This document shows positions 28,575-43,010 of a stretch of 64,000 nt of DNA, in pieces. A program made the position numbers and the translations under genes. The DNA comes from Vanilla planifolia. Its lineage: Eukaryota > Streptophyta > Magnoliopsida > Asparagales > Orchidaceae. Each line of letters starts with the position of its first letter. Position 1 is the stretch's first letter. Under the pieces are notes generated by a model that saw only the letters and a list, made by a program, of their open reading frames with translations, was not told where the DNA came from and ran no database searches. The DNA is taken from assembly GCA_023846275.1 (NCBI GenBank), contig JAIUJO010000085.1:1172910-1236909 (forward strand). Direction: 5' to 3'.

Positions 28575-30360
28575 TGTTGAATTTTTGGATTTATTCATTA
28601 GATTATATTTTCTTCTAGTATTGTTTTTATAATCGTCAAGGGAGAGATTATTGTATGCTTTGAGATGATGATCACAAAACTAAGGTTAAGTGTTTACTAA
28701 TATCTTGTTAAGCTTAGTGTTGTTTCAGTGATCTTAACTCGTTGGGGCAAAGATTATTATAACATAAATAGTTAATGTAATTTAATGGCTTGACTTATTG
28801 ACTTTGGAGCAAAGCAAAATGGTCTTTATGCAGTGGATAATCCACATAGAACTTTATATCTAAATCTTTATGATTAGCATGTTAAACATTTAAACCCTTT
28901 ACAATTATGGCACATAGGACTATCATCTTTTATGCATATGTGAATTTGGTTTAACTTACTTTTTACTTGAAGGTATTTGCATTTTTAAACATTTAAATTT
29001 CTTAATTAAAAAAATTATTATTAAATAAAAATAAAAAATTCCTAAGCACTCCCACTAATAAGCCTGTAAGGCTCAGATTGACAGGTCTAAAGGCAACACG
29101 ACCTTGAGGACACGCAGGGCAGGAACCTGATCAAAATTGAGACTGGTGAATCCTAAGTATAAGTTAAGTTAGGTTACAATTGTGGTGCTCAGGTGAACCG
29201 ATTTAGGACATTACATCTAAATTGACTTAGGTGAAATGAATTAGAGTAGATGTCTTATTTAATTTATGTAAATCTATTCTGATCGAACCACGTACGGCAT
29301 TAGTGGCTCGGGTCATGATCTCCCATGAACACCAAGGTGACCCAACCCCATTAGGTTGATAATAATACATAGTAGATGCATTATAAGCACAAAATAGTTG
29401 AGCAATTTTGCAATGTGGGACTAAAAATTAGCTTAGCGAAAATTGAGATTTCTACACCAATCGATCAAGTATTTTGCAATCGAACGTTCTCGATCGTGCC
29501 CGTATTTGCGTATAGTATTTTATCTTCTGTCGTTTATCCATAATGCTTAATCCATCAACTGTGAGTCCCACTGTCTTTGTGAATAGTAACCTCACCATCG
29601 TTATCATCCATCAAGTTTTCAAATCTAATGCTCCAAATTTTATTTCTCTCTTATTAGATCTAGACCCTATATCCTTTAAGCTCATTTCATGGCTATCGCT
29701 CCATTCATTCATGTAATTAGATGGTAGTTCTATAGTCTTTTCTACTATAATAGTTAGCATTTTGAGAAACATATTGTAGTTGTTGGTGGAGTTATTTTTG
29801 GTGTTTTTTATTTCAATTATAAATAGGTATCATTTACCAAAAATAAATATTATTAAATAAAGTTTGAAAATTTTCATGCAAGTCCAACAGAAGTTCAAAC
29901 AATGAGAAACAACTTTCTATGCAATTATGAGAGTTATGGATTTTTGTTAGTCTCTATTTATCTGCTTCTATTAATAATCACTTATGCATTTCTTGGTAAC
30001 ATCTGTTTCATTCATTAGTAGTGCCTCTCTTGTTTAAGAAATTAAAGGTATAAGAATTTGTAAGCAAAAAATTATAATGTTTTGAATAAGAGCACTAGTG
30101 TGTATTTGGTTTACCCTTACTGGCTTCAACAAAAAGGAGTGGTTAGTGGAAGCCCAATAGAGGATAAAGGGTGCATTTAGGCACAAGGTTTGACCAAACC
30201 AACTAAAAACTCTTGTCTATATTTCGTTTATTATTGAGAAATTTTATTTCGTGGTTAAAAGAAAATTATTCTAAGCTCAAAATTTTTTTTTCCTATTTTT
30301 TAATTAAAAAAATTATTAAACACGATTCATCCCTCTCCTCTTATTCGTTTTAACCTCTCA
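28575..30360 (+). repeat. Right LTR of the copia fossil
   Basis: The LTR probably begins at TGTTGAATTTTTGG (28,575), about 30 bp after the purine tract, and ends at CTCTCA (30,360), which gives TG...CA termini and about 1.79 kb. The start could lie anywhere from 28,546 to 28,580. The segment 28,645-29,635 pairs with the left LTR. The remainder (29,636-30,360) ends with a CCCTCTCCTC-type pyrimidine stretch after an ATTCA word, as many Sirevirus LTRs do. The length is within the long-LTR range of that group. Confidence 0.75.
29818..29826 (+). promoter_or_regulatory. TATA-like box in the right LTR
   Basis: TATAAATAG lies in the unpaired distal part of the right LTR, where the U3/R promoter of a copia element would be expected. 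Only the motif is seen; nothing shows it is active in this fossil. Confidence 0.4.
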
Positions 30361-32493
30361 TGTTTTACAATACATGTACACATACACAAACACATGCATG
30401 CACAAATGCACACACTCACCCACATGTACACACACATACACAGATGTACACATGCAAACAAGGAAACACATGCAAAAAACACAAGCATACCAATGCACAC
30501 CCACACACATACACACACACGCACATCAACATGCATGCACACCAACACACAAACACACATGGCCATGGACACACACATGCATGCTTACACAAACGCATAG
30601 CCAAATGCTCACACATTACATGCATATATGCACACATACACACCTGCACCCACACACATGCATAAGCATCCATGCACATACACCCATAAGCATGCACATA
30701 TGCACACACAAATTCACATAGATATGGACATACATTCATGCCTACACATTTGTACATAAAAACACAAACATACACAAGCACACAAATGCATGCACATAAG
30801 CACATGAACACACAAACACATGTACACACACACATAAACACACATACGCTCACACATGCACTCACTAATGCACATATGGGTACACATACACATACACATA
30901 AGCATACACACAAGTTGGTACACAAATTCATAAAAAATGTACTTACACACACATGCATGCACATGCAAACATATAGAATTATGCGAACATGCGTGCACAC
31001 TTGCAAAGGTGCACAAACACGTGGCACACATGCATGCACACATACATGCACACACACATACACAGAGGCACATGCACATGCTTACGCACATTCACATGTG
31101 TGCACCAATGCACACACGCCCCACACGCACGTACACACAAACACTTGTGCACACACATATGCACAAACACACACACACGCATGATATCACATGCACATTA
31201 AGACACATAGGTATGCATGCAACCACACACACACACATGTGCATGCATCATGCACGCACATGGATGTGCACACATGCATTGCATGCACATACAAATACAC
31301 ACACAAAAACTCAGACTCATGAAACTACATATACATGCATGTACACATACAGACACAAGAAAATGCAGACATACACATGTGAAAATATGCACACAAAGAG
31401 CTACACACACACACACACACCTACGTAAGCCTGTAACCATACATACATGCCCACAAAACACAAGCATGAATTAAATGCACACAAACATATGAATTTGTAA
31501 GCCCATGCAAAAGAACACATATGCAAAGGCACACAAACACTAAAGAACACATCAACACACACATGCATGCACACAATTGTGCCCACACAAGCAAGCACAC
31601 CCATGCACACACATGCACTTTCTCACACGTACATGCATGCACATAATATACATGCACAACATCAACTCATTTGCACAAACATGCATACACACACACATAA
31701 GCAAGCATGTTCATACACAGTCACATGCACACATGCAAACATTTTTACACACATACATGCAAAGACACGTGCATGCATGGGAGCACTCACACACACACAT
31801 ACATTAATATAAATATGCACACACACACACACATGTGCACACATACACACATCCACACACACTATTACACACTCATGCCTACATGGACATCCACTCCCAC
31901 ACACAAACATAACTACACCCAAACACATACATGCACACACATGCAAATGCACTCTCATAAGTACACACAGAAGCACACATACAAGCACATACACATAAGC
32001 ACACAAGTGCATACACACATGTACATCCACATGATCACACACAAAAACACACATGCGCACACACAAATGCACAGTCATGTAGACATGAACATGCACACAC
32101 ACAACTATACAAACTTATATAGATGCACAAGTATACACACATACTTGCACACACCTCATTCACACATGTAGAAGCACACATGCAATCATATGCATGCATG
32201 TACAAATATATACAAACACACAAATATACATAATGCAAAGAATTATACACACACTCGTGCATGCACAAACACACATAGATGAATAGACACATAGTTCTCC
32301 AAACATGCACGAATGCACACATGTGCATGTGTATGCACACTCACATACATGTACATGCAAAGCTGCATACATACGCATAAGGACACATTAGTACACACAC
32401 ATAAAAATATAAGCTCACACACCCATGCACATGCACCCACAATCACACATATGCATACACACATAGACATAGAAAAACATAAATAGACACATA

Positions 32494-32517
32494 AACAAAC
32501 ACACACACACACACACA
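32494..32517. repeat. (CA)n tract
   Basis: A nearly uninterrupted CA run of about 22-24 bp, bounded by AAACA and TATTAAAAC. It is one of the longer pure tracts in the array. Confidence 0.85.
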
Positions 32518-34859
32518 TATTAAAACATATGGACACTTATAATCACATAGATAGGCATGCACACATATGCTTAATACTCAAACACACACCACCACCACAC
32601 ACACTCATATGAACCAACATGCACACATATACATGCACAAGCTCACACACACACACACATGTGCACATGCTCAAACATTTGCACAAACACACACGCACGC
32701 ACACGTGCACACATGAATATGTACACACACTCGTACATGCACATAAACATACACACATGCACTTATGTGTGCATGAAAACACATAGACACACATGTACGC
32801 ACATACATACACATATGCACCCACACCTATATACATACAAAGACATAAACACACACATGCACACATCACATGCTCACACATACATGTACACAAGTATGCA
32901 TAAGTGCATGAACATATACACACACGCACACACGCATGCATATGCACAAAGATATGAAAACCCACCCACCAACTTACAACTACATGTACACATATGCCTA
33001 CATGCATGCATACAATCACATACACACATAAGAACATGTGTACACATGTACCACATGAACACACATGCATGCATACACATATGCACAAACATACACTCAT
33101 AGACACAGGCACATGCATCCATGCTTATGCATGCTCAAGCACATGCACACGGACACACAAGCATGCATAAGAGCATACACATGCATAAGCACACAAAAAC
33201 AAATCACACAAAAACATACATGCATATGGATATTTACACACACACATTGATACTCATGCACATGCACATGCACATGCATAAGCTTTTAGACCCACACATG
33301 GATGCACAAACATACTTACACACACATAGGCACACATATGCACATGCACACATACACATATGAACATGAAACAACATATGCAGAAACCTTCATACACATA
33401 CACATGTGCATGCTTATGCACACTTGCATGCTTGAACACACAAACAAACATGCATGCATGCAAATACATCAAAACACATGCACACACACACACAAACACA
33501 AACAAACACACACACATACACACTAAGATACATGCATATACATTCGCACAAACAATAGCATATGCATGCACATAGGAGCAAAGCACACACAAACTTACAT
33601 GCATGCACATACACACATTAACACATTTGTGCATCTGTGTACATGCAAATATGCATATAATACATACACATAGATGCACGCACACATGCTCATGCACACA
33701 CAGACATCCAAACACTTACACATGCACACACATAATACACCCACACACACATGCACACACATACATTGACCCATAAAAGAATGCACAAGCACACACATGC
33801 ACACAAGTATGCACACACGCACACATATACATGGACACAGACATAGACAAATACACACATATGCATATGCACACACACAAATACTAAAACACAAACAATC
33901 CCACATACATATATGTGTGTGAGTATACACACACAAACCCACACACATTGACATACACAAACCCACACACACATTTGTGCATGTGCAAAAACACACTCAC
34001 ACACCAACTTACAAACCCCTACACACAAGTGCTTGCATACATACATGCATGCATCTACACAAACACACACAAATCCACACACACACACATTAACTCATGT
34101 ACTTGCACGTGCATGTACAACCACACATACAGACCTGAACATGAATGAACACACAAGCACCAACACACAAACACACATGCATACACTCACTTTCACACAC
34201 ACACATATGAACATGCACATACACACTCATGCATAAACAAACACAATAACACATGCAAGCATACACACACCTACACGTGCACACATGAACACACACACCT
34301 ACATACCTACATAGAAGAACACATGCATGCACAATCATGCACATGCACACACTACACATACATGAGCTTATATGCACACACATAACACAGTCACATTCAC
34401 ACAATCAAAAGTGCACACTTGCATACACACACACTCACAAGAATACATGCGCACACATGGAGACATAAATACATGCACACACACCAACATACACATACAT
34501 GCACCCACTCCCACACTCACAAACACATGCATGCAAGCACACATGCACAGAAGCATGAATCCACATAAATAAAAAAGTACACACATGTGCACATGCACAC
34601 ACACTCACACACTTTAACCCACATACATATACAAATACACACACACACACATATGCACATAGATGTACACACATGTACTTGCACACACCACAATCATAGG
34701 CATGTACATGCATATGTACACAAAATAATACTCATACACATCCATGCACATTGACAAACATCCATAAACATGCACTAAAATATGCACACATGGACAGCAG
34801 CATGTAAGCACATGCTTATTATCAATAAAAATAAGCATACACACAAACACAGATACACA

Positions 34860-35755
34860 TTCACACACCCCTATGCTCACATGCACATGCATACACACAT
34901 ATGCACACAAATGCATGGACATGTTCATATGCACCCACACACACAAAACAATTGTATGTGGCCAGCAAATACACAACACACACATCCACACACAACAACA
35001 CATAAATGCACACATGATCACACAAACATACATGCAAACACACACTTGCATTTACACATATGCATGCTCAAACACATACATACTCCCCCCACACACACAC
35101 TTGCATGCATACACACTGGCACACATGTCTGCACACACACAAATGCATGCATACATGCATGAACCTACATGCACATACAAGAACACATGAACACATAAGT
35201 AAACATACATGTACAATCACATATACACCCACACATGTCTAGCCACACACACACACGAATACCCACAAAAACATGCACATAAAAACATGCATATGCACAC
35301 AAGCTCACATACTCACAAACATAAGCTTAAACACACACACATATGCTCATGCACACACACTCACACAAAAATGTACATACATGCAATTGTGCACACACAC
35401 AAATGGACACACACATATATACACACACAATAACATACACACACACAAATGCACACAATTACAAACAAATGCAAACAAATCACATGCATACATACACACA
35501 TTCATACATGAACAAGAATATGAACATCAAAATCCATAGGCAAAGATGCGCACATACAAATACATAATATACACACTCATGCACAAGCACATCCAAACAC
35601 AAGCATGCATGCACAAACCCCCATGTATGCACACACACACATGCATACACATGTACACATGCATGCTCACACACACACAAGCACAAACGCTCACACACAC
35701 ACAAGCACAAACACTCACACACATGCACACACACATGTACTCACAAACACTCACA
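34860..35755. repeat. ~850-bp module, copy B1
   Basis: The module opens with GCATACACACATATGCACAC and AAATGCATGGACAT (34,909). It then has ACACATGATCACAC (about 35,007), GAACCTACATGCACATACAA (35,161), ACATGAACACATAAGTAAACA and GCACAAGCACATCC (35,581). The same words follow in the same order in copy B2, 827-888 bp downstream. The offset varies between anchors, so this is an old tandem duplication with accumulated indels. Related modules occur at about 5,930-6,800, 58,000-58,680 and 60,050-61,976. Confidence 0.85.
35665..35730. repeat. 24-bp tandem pair
   Basis: GCACAAACGCTCACACACAC at 35,681 recurs as GCACAAACACTCACACAC at 35,705, giving a 24-bp unit present twice, with looser ACAAACACTCAC echoes to 35,770. 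Confidence 0.8.
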
Positions 35756-36600
35756 TACACAAACACTCACACGCACATGCATACACACATGCACACAAAT
35801 GCATGGACATCTCCATATTCACCCACACACATAGGACAATCGCATGCACCTAGGACATGCACAACACACATGTGCACACACATCAACACATAAATACACA
35901 CATGATCACACACACACATGGAAACATGCACACAAAAAAACAAGAAAACATACACTTGCATGTACACACATACACACTCAAACACACACAAACAAATGCA
36001 TGCATACATGCATGAACCTACTTGCACATACAAGAACACATGAACACAAAAGTAAACATACATGTACAATCACACACACACACACGTATAGCCACACACA
36101 CACATGACCATTGACAAAAACATGCACATAAACACATGCATATGCACACAAGCTCACACACTCCCAAACATAAGCATAAACACACACACATACTCTTATG
36201 CACACGCGCACACACACTCACACACAAATGCACATACATGCAAATGTGAACACACACGCATATACACACACAAGAACTCAAACATACACATAAATGCACA
36301 TAAATGCAAACAACACACACATGTATGCATACACACATTCATTCATGCACAAATGTATGCAAATAAAAATCCATTACCAAATAAGCTCACACAAACAAAT
36401 ACATAATGCACAAGCACATCCACACACAAGCATGCATGCACACTCCCCCATGTATACACACACACACACACATGCATACAGATGTACACATGCATGATCA
36501 TACACACACAAGTGTAAACACCCATACACATGCACACACATGCATACTCACACATGCACTACCACATAATCACACATGCTTCCAAATGCACACACATGCA
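35756..36600. repeat. ~850-bp module, copy B2
   Basis: Anchors are AAATGCATGGACAT (35,797), ACACATGATCACAC (about 35,893), GAACCTACTTGCACATACAA (36,014) and GCACAAGCACATCC (36,408), followed by CACTACCACATAAT (36,557). Compared with B1 it is clearly diverged, by roughly a fifth by eye. Confidence 0.85.
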
Positions 36601-39600
36601 CACACATGTACTACATCCACATGCACACGCGCACTCACATATGCACACACAAAAAGAAAAAAATAGGTGCACAAAATTGCACACATACATCCACACAAAT
36701 ACAGATGCATATACACATGCATAGGTACTCAAGAATGCACACATGCACACCCACACAAGCACTCACATGCACAGACATGTGCGCACTTACACACAAACAC
36801 ATATTCCAACATACAATTATACACATGCCCACATATGCACAGACATATACAGGCACACATAGACATAAAGCACACAAACATGCTCACGCACACACTTGGA
36901 CGAACTCACAGATAAGAACACACACAGAACAAACACACATGCATACTTAGACACATGTGTCCTCGCACACATACACACATGGATGCACACACACACATAG
37001 ACTCATGTAGAGGTGCACTTACACACACATGTACACACACAAATACATGCACAAACACATGTAGACACATGCACACATACACTCACTTGCACATACATAG
37101 GCACACATATACAAAAATAGATAAATAAACACAAACATAAATACACACACACATGCACAAACATGGACAATCATAAAAACATAGACAAGTAAACATATAA
37201 GAATAAATACACACACACTTCCATGCAAGCACATGCAAACATACATGCACACATGCACATACACACACATATTGATACAAGCACAGACACAAATATGTGT
37301 GTAATAAAACACACACACACAATGAGACCCATGCATGCATATGCACATGCACACAAACACTTACTTGCATAGACACACATGCACAAATTATCATTAACAT
37401 ACACACATACTTTTGCTTTCACACACAAACAAATACATAAGCATACACACATGCACTTGCTCATGCACACACCCACATTCACATAGGCACACTAACAAGC
37501 AAAAATACTCACACACACATGTAGATGCACAGGTGCATGCACACGCATGTGGGTACAAATGCAAAAACACACACATATGCATGCACACAAACACATACAC
37601 ACAATTGTGCATGAACGTATCCATGCATCTACACATGCACATAGAAACAAGAACCCAAACACATAATGCACATAAATACACACAAACATGCAAATATACA
37701 CACACATGCACATAAGCACGTAGATGATTGCATACACACACACAAACAAACAAAAAAGATAACCACACTCTAACAAAAATGTGCACACACACATACACAC
37801 ACACATGCACCCATGCTCACATTCAAGCACATGTATATGCATTTGCACACATGCCAATACCAATGCACACATGCCCCCATACACACACAAGCGCACCTAA
37901 ATATAGATACATACACAAGCATGCACACAAACATACAATTGTAATGACTCTTGCACATACACAAGCACGCATAGGCACAATTAGTCACACAAACACACAT
38001 GTGAATAGACATCCACATAGTGCAACACACATAAGCACGCATGCACACATATGCACAAATTCATGCACACACATGCTTGCGCACAAATGTACACACTCAC
38101 ACACATGCATGCACATGCCTACACAAAAACCCAAGCACATGCACACACACCCACTATATAAATAGGTACACAAATACACACACACACAAACACATAAAAA
38201 TAGCCACACATACATCGTCAAGCACACGAGCATGCATGCATACATAGATAATCATGCCCACACACACCCACACATATGCATGCACACAAACATGCACACA
38301 TATGCATGGACATAGACATGCACACACACATATGCATAGTCTCACACACGTGCATACACACCTATACGCACACGTGCACATTCTTATGCATACACAAGCT
38401 CAGGCACACATACACACACATGCACACACCCAAGCAAATTGACACCTATGAACACCCCTTACACACACACAAACATGCCCACACTCATACATAAGCACAC
38501 ACACACACATACACAAATGAACAGATACACAAAACCTCACTTGCACATGCATAGGTACATACACTCATATACACATAAGCATACATAAGCACATACACAT
38601 ATACATGCACAAGCACAACGATGTATGCACACACACACATACAAACTAGTGCCCATGCACATGCATAAACATATACATAAGCACATTTAGATTCAAAAGT
38701 ATGCATGCACACACACACACACATACATGACGAGACACATGCACACATGGAACACCCACACAAACACACACAAGTAAGAAAACACACTTGTGTGTCCACA
38801 CACTTGCACACAAGCATGCTCACACACACCCATACACACACCCACATATACGCGCATACACACACATCCTCACACACCTATGTGTATAGAAACATGAACA
38901 CACACACACATGCATAAACACAGAAACATGACAGCCACGAACACATGCTTGCACACATGCTTACATAAGCACATGCATAACAAAACCCACACGCACTCAC
39001 ATAGATGCATGGATGCAAACTCGCACATGCAGACTTGCACATATGGACACAAAAGAACATGCATGTGCATATATGCACATACATGCACATACACACGTGA
39101 GTGCATACACATACACACATGCTTATGCACACTACTTCATAGACAGACAAGCACACCCATGCAAATGCATGCACACACATACACTCACATGCACATAATA
39201 TCATGCACATACGCACACATATAGGATCATATGCATGCGTACACACAAGAACAAATTATTGTAAATGCATGTAGACACATGCACATAAATAAGTACACAC
39301 ACATGTGTTCACATTAGTAAACACACTCAAACATGCACACACACAAGAGAATGCACACACACAAACATAGGCACACATATGCACAAACACATAAACTCAC
39401 ACATGCATATGCATGCATACAAATATTCATAATCATACACATGCTTATGCACGCCCATACACTCACATAAAAAAACAAACAAATTTTCCCACATGCGCAT
39501 GCACATGCACGTACACACACACATACACTCATGTACATACACACCTGCACATGCACACAGATACCTAGATACATGCATACTCACTTACACTCATAGACCC

Positions 39601-40497
39601 ACACATGCACACAAACAATCACACACACAATTGCACACATGTACATGCATGTAGACACACACACACACAGACACATACAAAGAAGCTAATATAAAGCTAC
39701 ACTTGCGCATGCCTGCACAAACATAAATGCATCCACACACATGCACATGCATGTAAGAACTCACACAAGTGCACAAATAAATACACATATACACATGTGT
39801 GAGTGCAAACAAACACACACATATCGGTGTCCACACACATGCATGCATGCATGCACAAAACATGAACACATGTGTATACACAACCACACATACACATAAA
39901 CACACAAGCACAAACATGTGCTTAAAGGCATGCACACACAAAATGATGCATGCACACAAACTAACACATGCACTGGTACACGCACATGTGCATGCACATG
40001 CATGCGTAGAGACATGCATAGGAGTGCACACATACATGCGCACATTCATGCACCAACTCACACACACACAAGGACACACATAAGTGAACATGTGCATGCA
40101 CACACATGCACACACACTCACACACACATGCATACACACATTCAAGCATAAACATTAGCACACACACACGTATAGACTTGCATACAAATGCTCTTGCACA
40201 CCTATGCACATGCACATCCACATGCACTCACATGCAACAAAATGAACAGTCATGCATGCACACACATAGACAAAGACACTCACACGACATGCACGCCTAC
40301 ATACACGTATGCTCATGTACATTCATACACATATACATGCACATATTTAAGCACATGCACACTTACCCACACACACATGCATACATAGAGGGCACATGAA
40401 CAAATATATAGGAATGCCCAAACCAAAACACATGTGCACACAACACACACACACAAGCACACACACACTTATGCAGTCACACATGAAAGCACAAACA

Positions 40498-40560
40498 CAC
40501 ACAGATGCACATACACATACTCGCATTCATGCACACACAGATGCACATACACATACAAAT
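40498..40560. repeat. 36-bp tandem pair
   Basis: GATGCACATACACATAC begins at 40,504 and again at 40,540, each preceded by CACACA. The unit is 36 bp. Confidence 0.85.
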
Positions 40561-40687
40561 GCTTCCACACATGCACACATGCACCCACACATACAAGCAC
40601 ACACACAGGCACACACAAACACATGCACATTCACACACATGTAGACACATGCACACACAAGTACAAACATATACCCAAAAACAATAT

Positions 40688-40715
40688 CACACACACACAC
40701 ACACACACACACACA
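40688..40715. repeat. (CA)14 microsatellite
   Basis: Twenty-eight uninterrupted bases of CA, the longest pure dinucleotide tract I found in the window. It lies between ATAT and TGCATGC. Confidence 0.95.
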
Positions 40716-42759
40716 TGCATGCACACACACATGTAGTTACACACACACAAACACAAACACACACACAAGCACACATCCCTACAATCACATGTACATGAAA
40801 ACACACTTATACACACACAAGTGCAGAAACATATGCCCATACACATGCAACATGCATGCTCTCTTGAGCCCACACTCCTACAACTATATGTGCATAGACA
40901 CAAACTCATTCATACGTATGCATACACAAACACACACACACACACACACTCAAGGATGCAAACATGCATAGAAGCAAAGACACAATGGCATCACATACAC
41001 AACACATTCACACACACATGCAAGCACACACACACACATATGCACACGAACACAAAAATATGCATGCACTCACCCATACACACAAATGTGCATACACACG
41101 CACACATATTTACACATGCATACGAACAGATACACATTTGCACACACACACAAATGCATATGCACACACGTGCTTACACGCACGCTCACATGCACAAGCA
41201 CACAAACACACATACCTACACGTGTGCACAAGCACATACACACATAGACACATGTGTACACATGCACGTATACACACATACAAGGAAATACACATGCATA
41301 AATACACACACACATGCACACACATATGCATACACATGTACACACACACACATAAATGTGCTTATACACATATTCAAATGCATATATGTAGTCCACACAT
41401 ATGCTTACACATGTACACACACACACGCATACACATGCACACAGACATATACATGCACATGCACATATACAAACAAAAACAAACACACGTGTACGTGTAC
41501 ACTCACAAACATTCACACACGCAAAATAATACATGGGCACAAACATACCCACACACACACATCAAAACACATTTGCACACACATACAAGCTCACACACAT
41601 ACACAAAAGGTCACACATGCAAACACATACAAGCACACAAATGCACACACATGCACATATGCATACATGCACTCACACATGCAAGGATGCATGCCCACAC
41701 ATTCACACACATAACCGCACATAGATGTGCTCTCACATGAATGCGTGTGCACAAACACATGCACACTGGCATCCATACACAAACATACACACACACACAT
41801 ACACATATACATGCACACAAACACATGCACTAACACACATGCATAAAGACACGAGCACCCACACACACATACACACAAACATGCAAAAACATAGACACAC
41901 ACGTAAGCACTCGTACACACACATGCATGAATAGGCATAGGAACACCCACACACATATGCTTGTGCATGCCCACACTAATACACCCATGCATATATGCAT
42001 ACACACCTACAAACAAACATATACATGCACACACATACTCATGCCCATGCATATAAGCAAACATGTACACACACACATAAGCACACGTGTACATACACAT
42101 GCACACATAAAAATGCATGGAAACTCACATGAAATGAACATTTCCTCATGCACCCTTACGCAACCAAGAGCATACATATACATGTAAATACCCACACACA
42201 CACACTTGCACACATGCACATACACATATAAACATGCACACACACACATACGAACACTCGCCCACCTATATGCAAACACTCACACCAATACAAACACATA
42301 CATGCACACACAAGAAAACATGCATGGAGACACACAAACACAAGCCCACATGCAAACACACACAAGAATAACTAAACACATGCACATACATACACACACA
42401 AAAATAACTGCACACATGCATACACTGATGTACACAAGAAGGCATATGCAAACACAAATACAAATATTCATGCACACACTCAAACATTAACAAATATGTG
42501 CATGTACACACAAACACACATTCACATCTATACAAATGCATTGTCACACACATGCCTCCATACACACACACATTTGTACAAACACAACACTAGCACACAC
42601 ATGCATGCACATTCTTATATGTATATATCCACATACACATATAATCAGTCATGCATGTACACATACACACACAGATACATGCAAACACATGCACACTCAT
42701 ATATATAAACATGCACACATTTACACAGGCTCATGGATGTGCACACACACATGCACACT

Positions 42760-43010
42760 TGTATGCATGCACATATGCATGCATGTTATCACACATGAAG
42801 ACATACAGATGCACATACATTTGCACATACACATGTACACACACACACTCACACTCATGGATACACATAATCACACTTGCACATGGATATGCAAATATGA
42901 ATGAACACATGCAAATATACAGGCACATAGACACACTCATATGTGCACACACATACACAAATACTATCGCATGCATGCACTTATGTATACACATGCTCAC
43001 ATGTATGCAC
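42760..43010. repeat. Diverged duplicate of 55,080-55,310
   Basis: GATGCACATACATTTGCACA at 42,809 recurs at 55,130, and GGATATGCAAATATGAATGA at 42,885 recurs with one change at 55,189. TCATGGATACA and a GTCACATGC/TATCGCATGC context lie in register. The offset is 12.30-12.32 kb. The region with visible similarity is about 230-250 bp. Confidence 0.8.

Larger units (their letters stand above)
23593..30360 (+). mobile_element. Fossil Ty1/copia LTR retrotransposon, Sirevirus-like
   Basis: This AT-rich insert shows the copia gene order on the + strand: LTR, gag, protease, integrase, reverse transcriptase, RNase H, purine tracts, LTR. Integrase preceding RT separates copia from gypsy. The gag remnant resembles the Sirevirus gag, and a cysteine-rich linker lies between gag and protease, as in that genus; this assignment is from memory of the family. 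The element is thoroughly broken, with several dozen breaks, and the two LTR copies are unequal in length. The LTRs differ at about one base in five over roughly 300 positions compared by eye, mostly by transitions. At a commonly used plant rate of about 1.3e-8 per site per year this suggests on the order of 8-11 million years, with wide error. No tRNA primer-binding site or target-site duplication could be recognised. It lies inside satellite array B. Confidence 0.9.
30361..36900. repeat. Array B, part right of the retroelement
   Basis: This part is collinear with about 1,300-7,000 through the anchors given for array A, at offsets of 29.1-29.3 kb as far as about 33,800. Beyond that the offset changes because B contains an extra ~850-bp diverged tandem copy (34,860-36,600). 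The end is set by the word GCATAGGTACTC at 36,718, matching GCATAAGTACTC near 6,895. Confidence 0.75.

Noticed and set aside
29636-30360. Unique-looking AT-rich sequence considered as host flanking DNA or a separate insertion
   Set aside because: It follows the LTR-homologous part directly, carries a TATA-like box, ends in a TG...CA-compatible terminus with a CCCTCTCCTC stretch typical of long copia LTRs, and abuts satellite. It is better read as the distal part of the right LTR.
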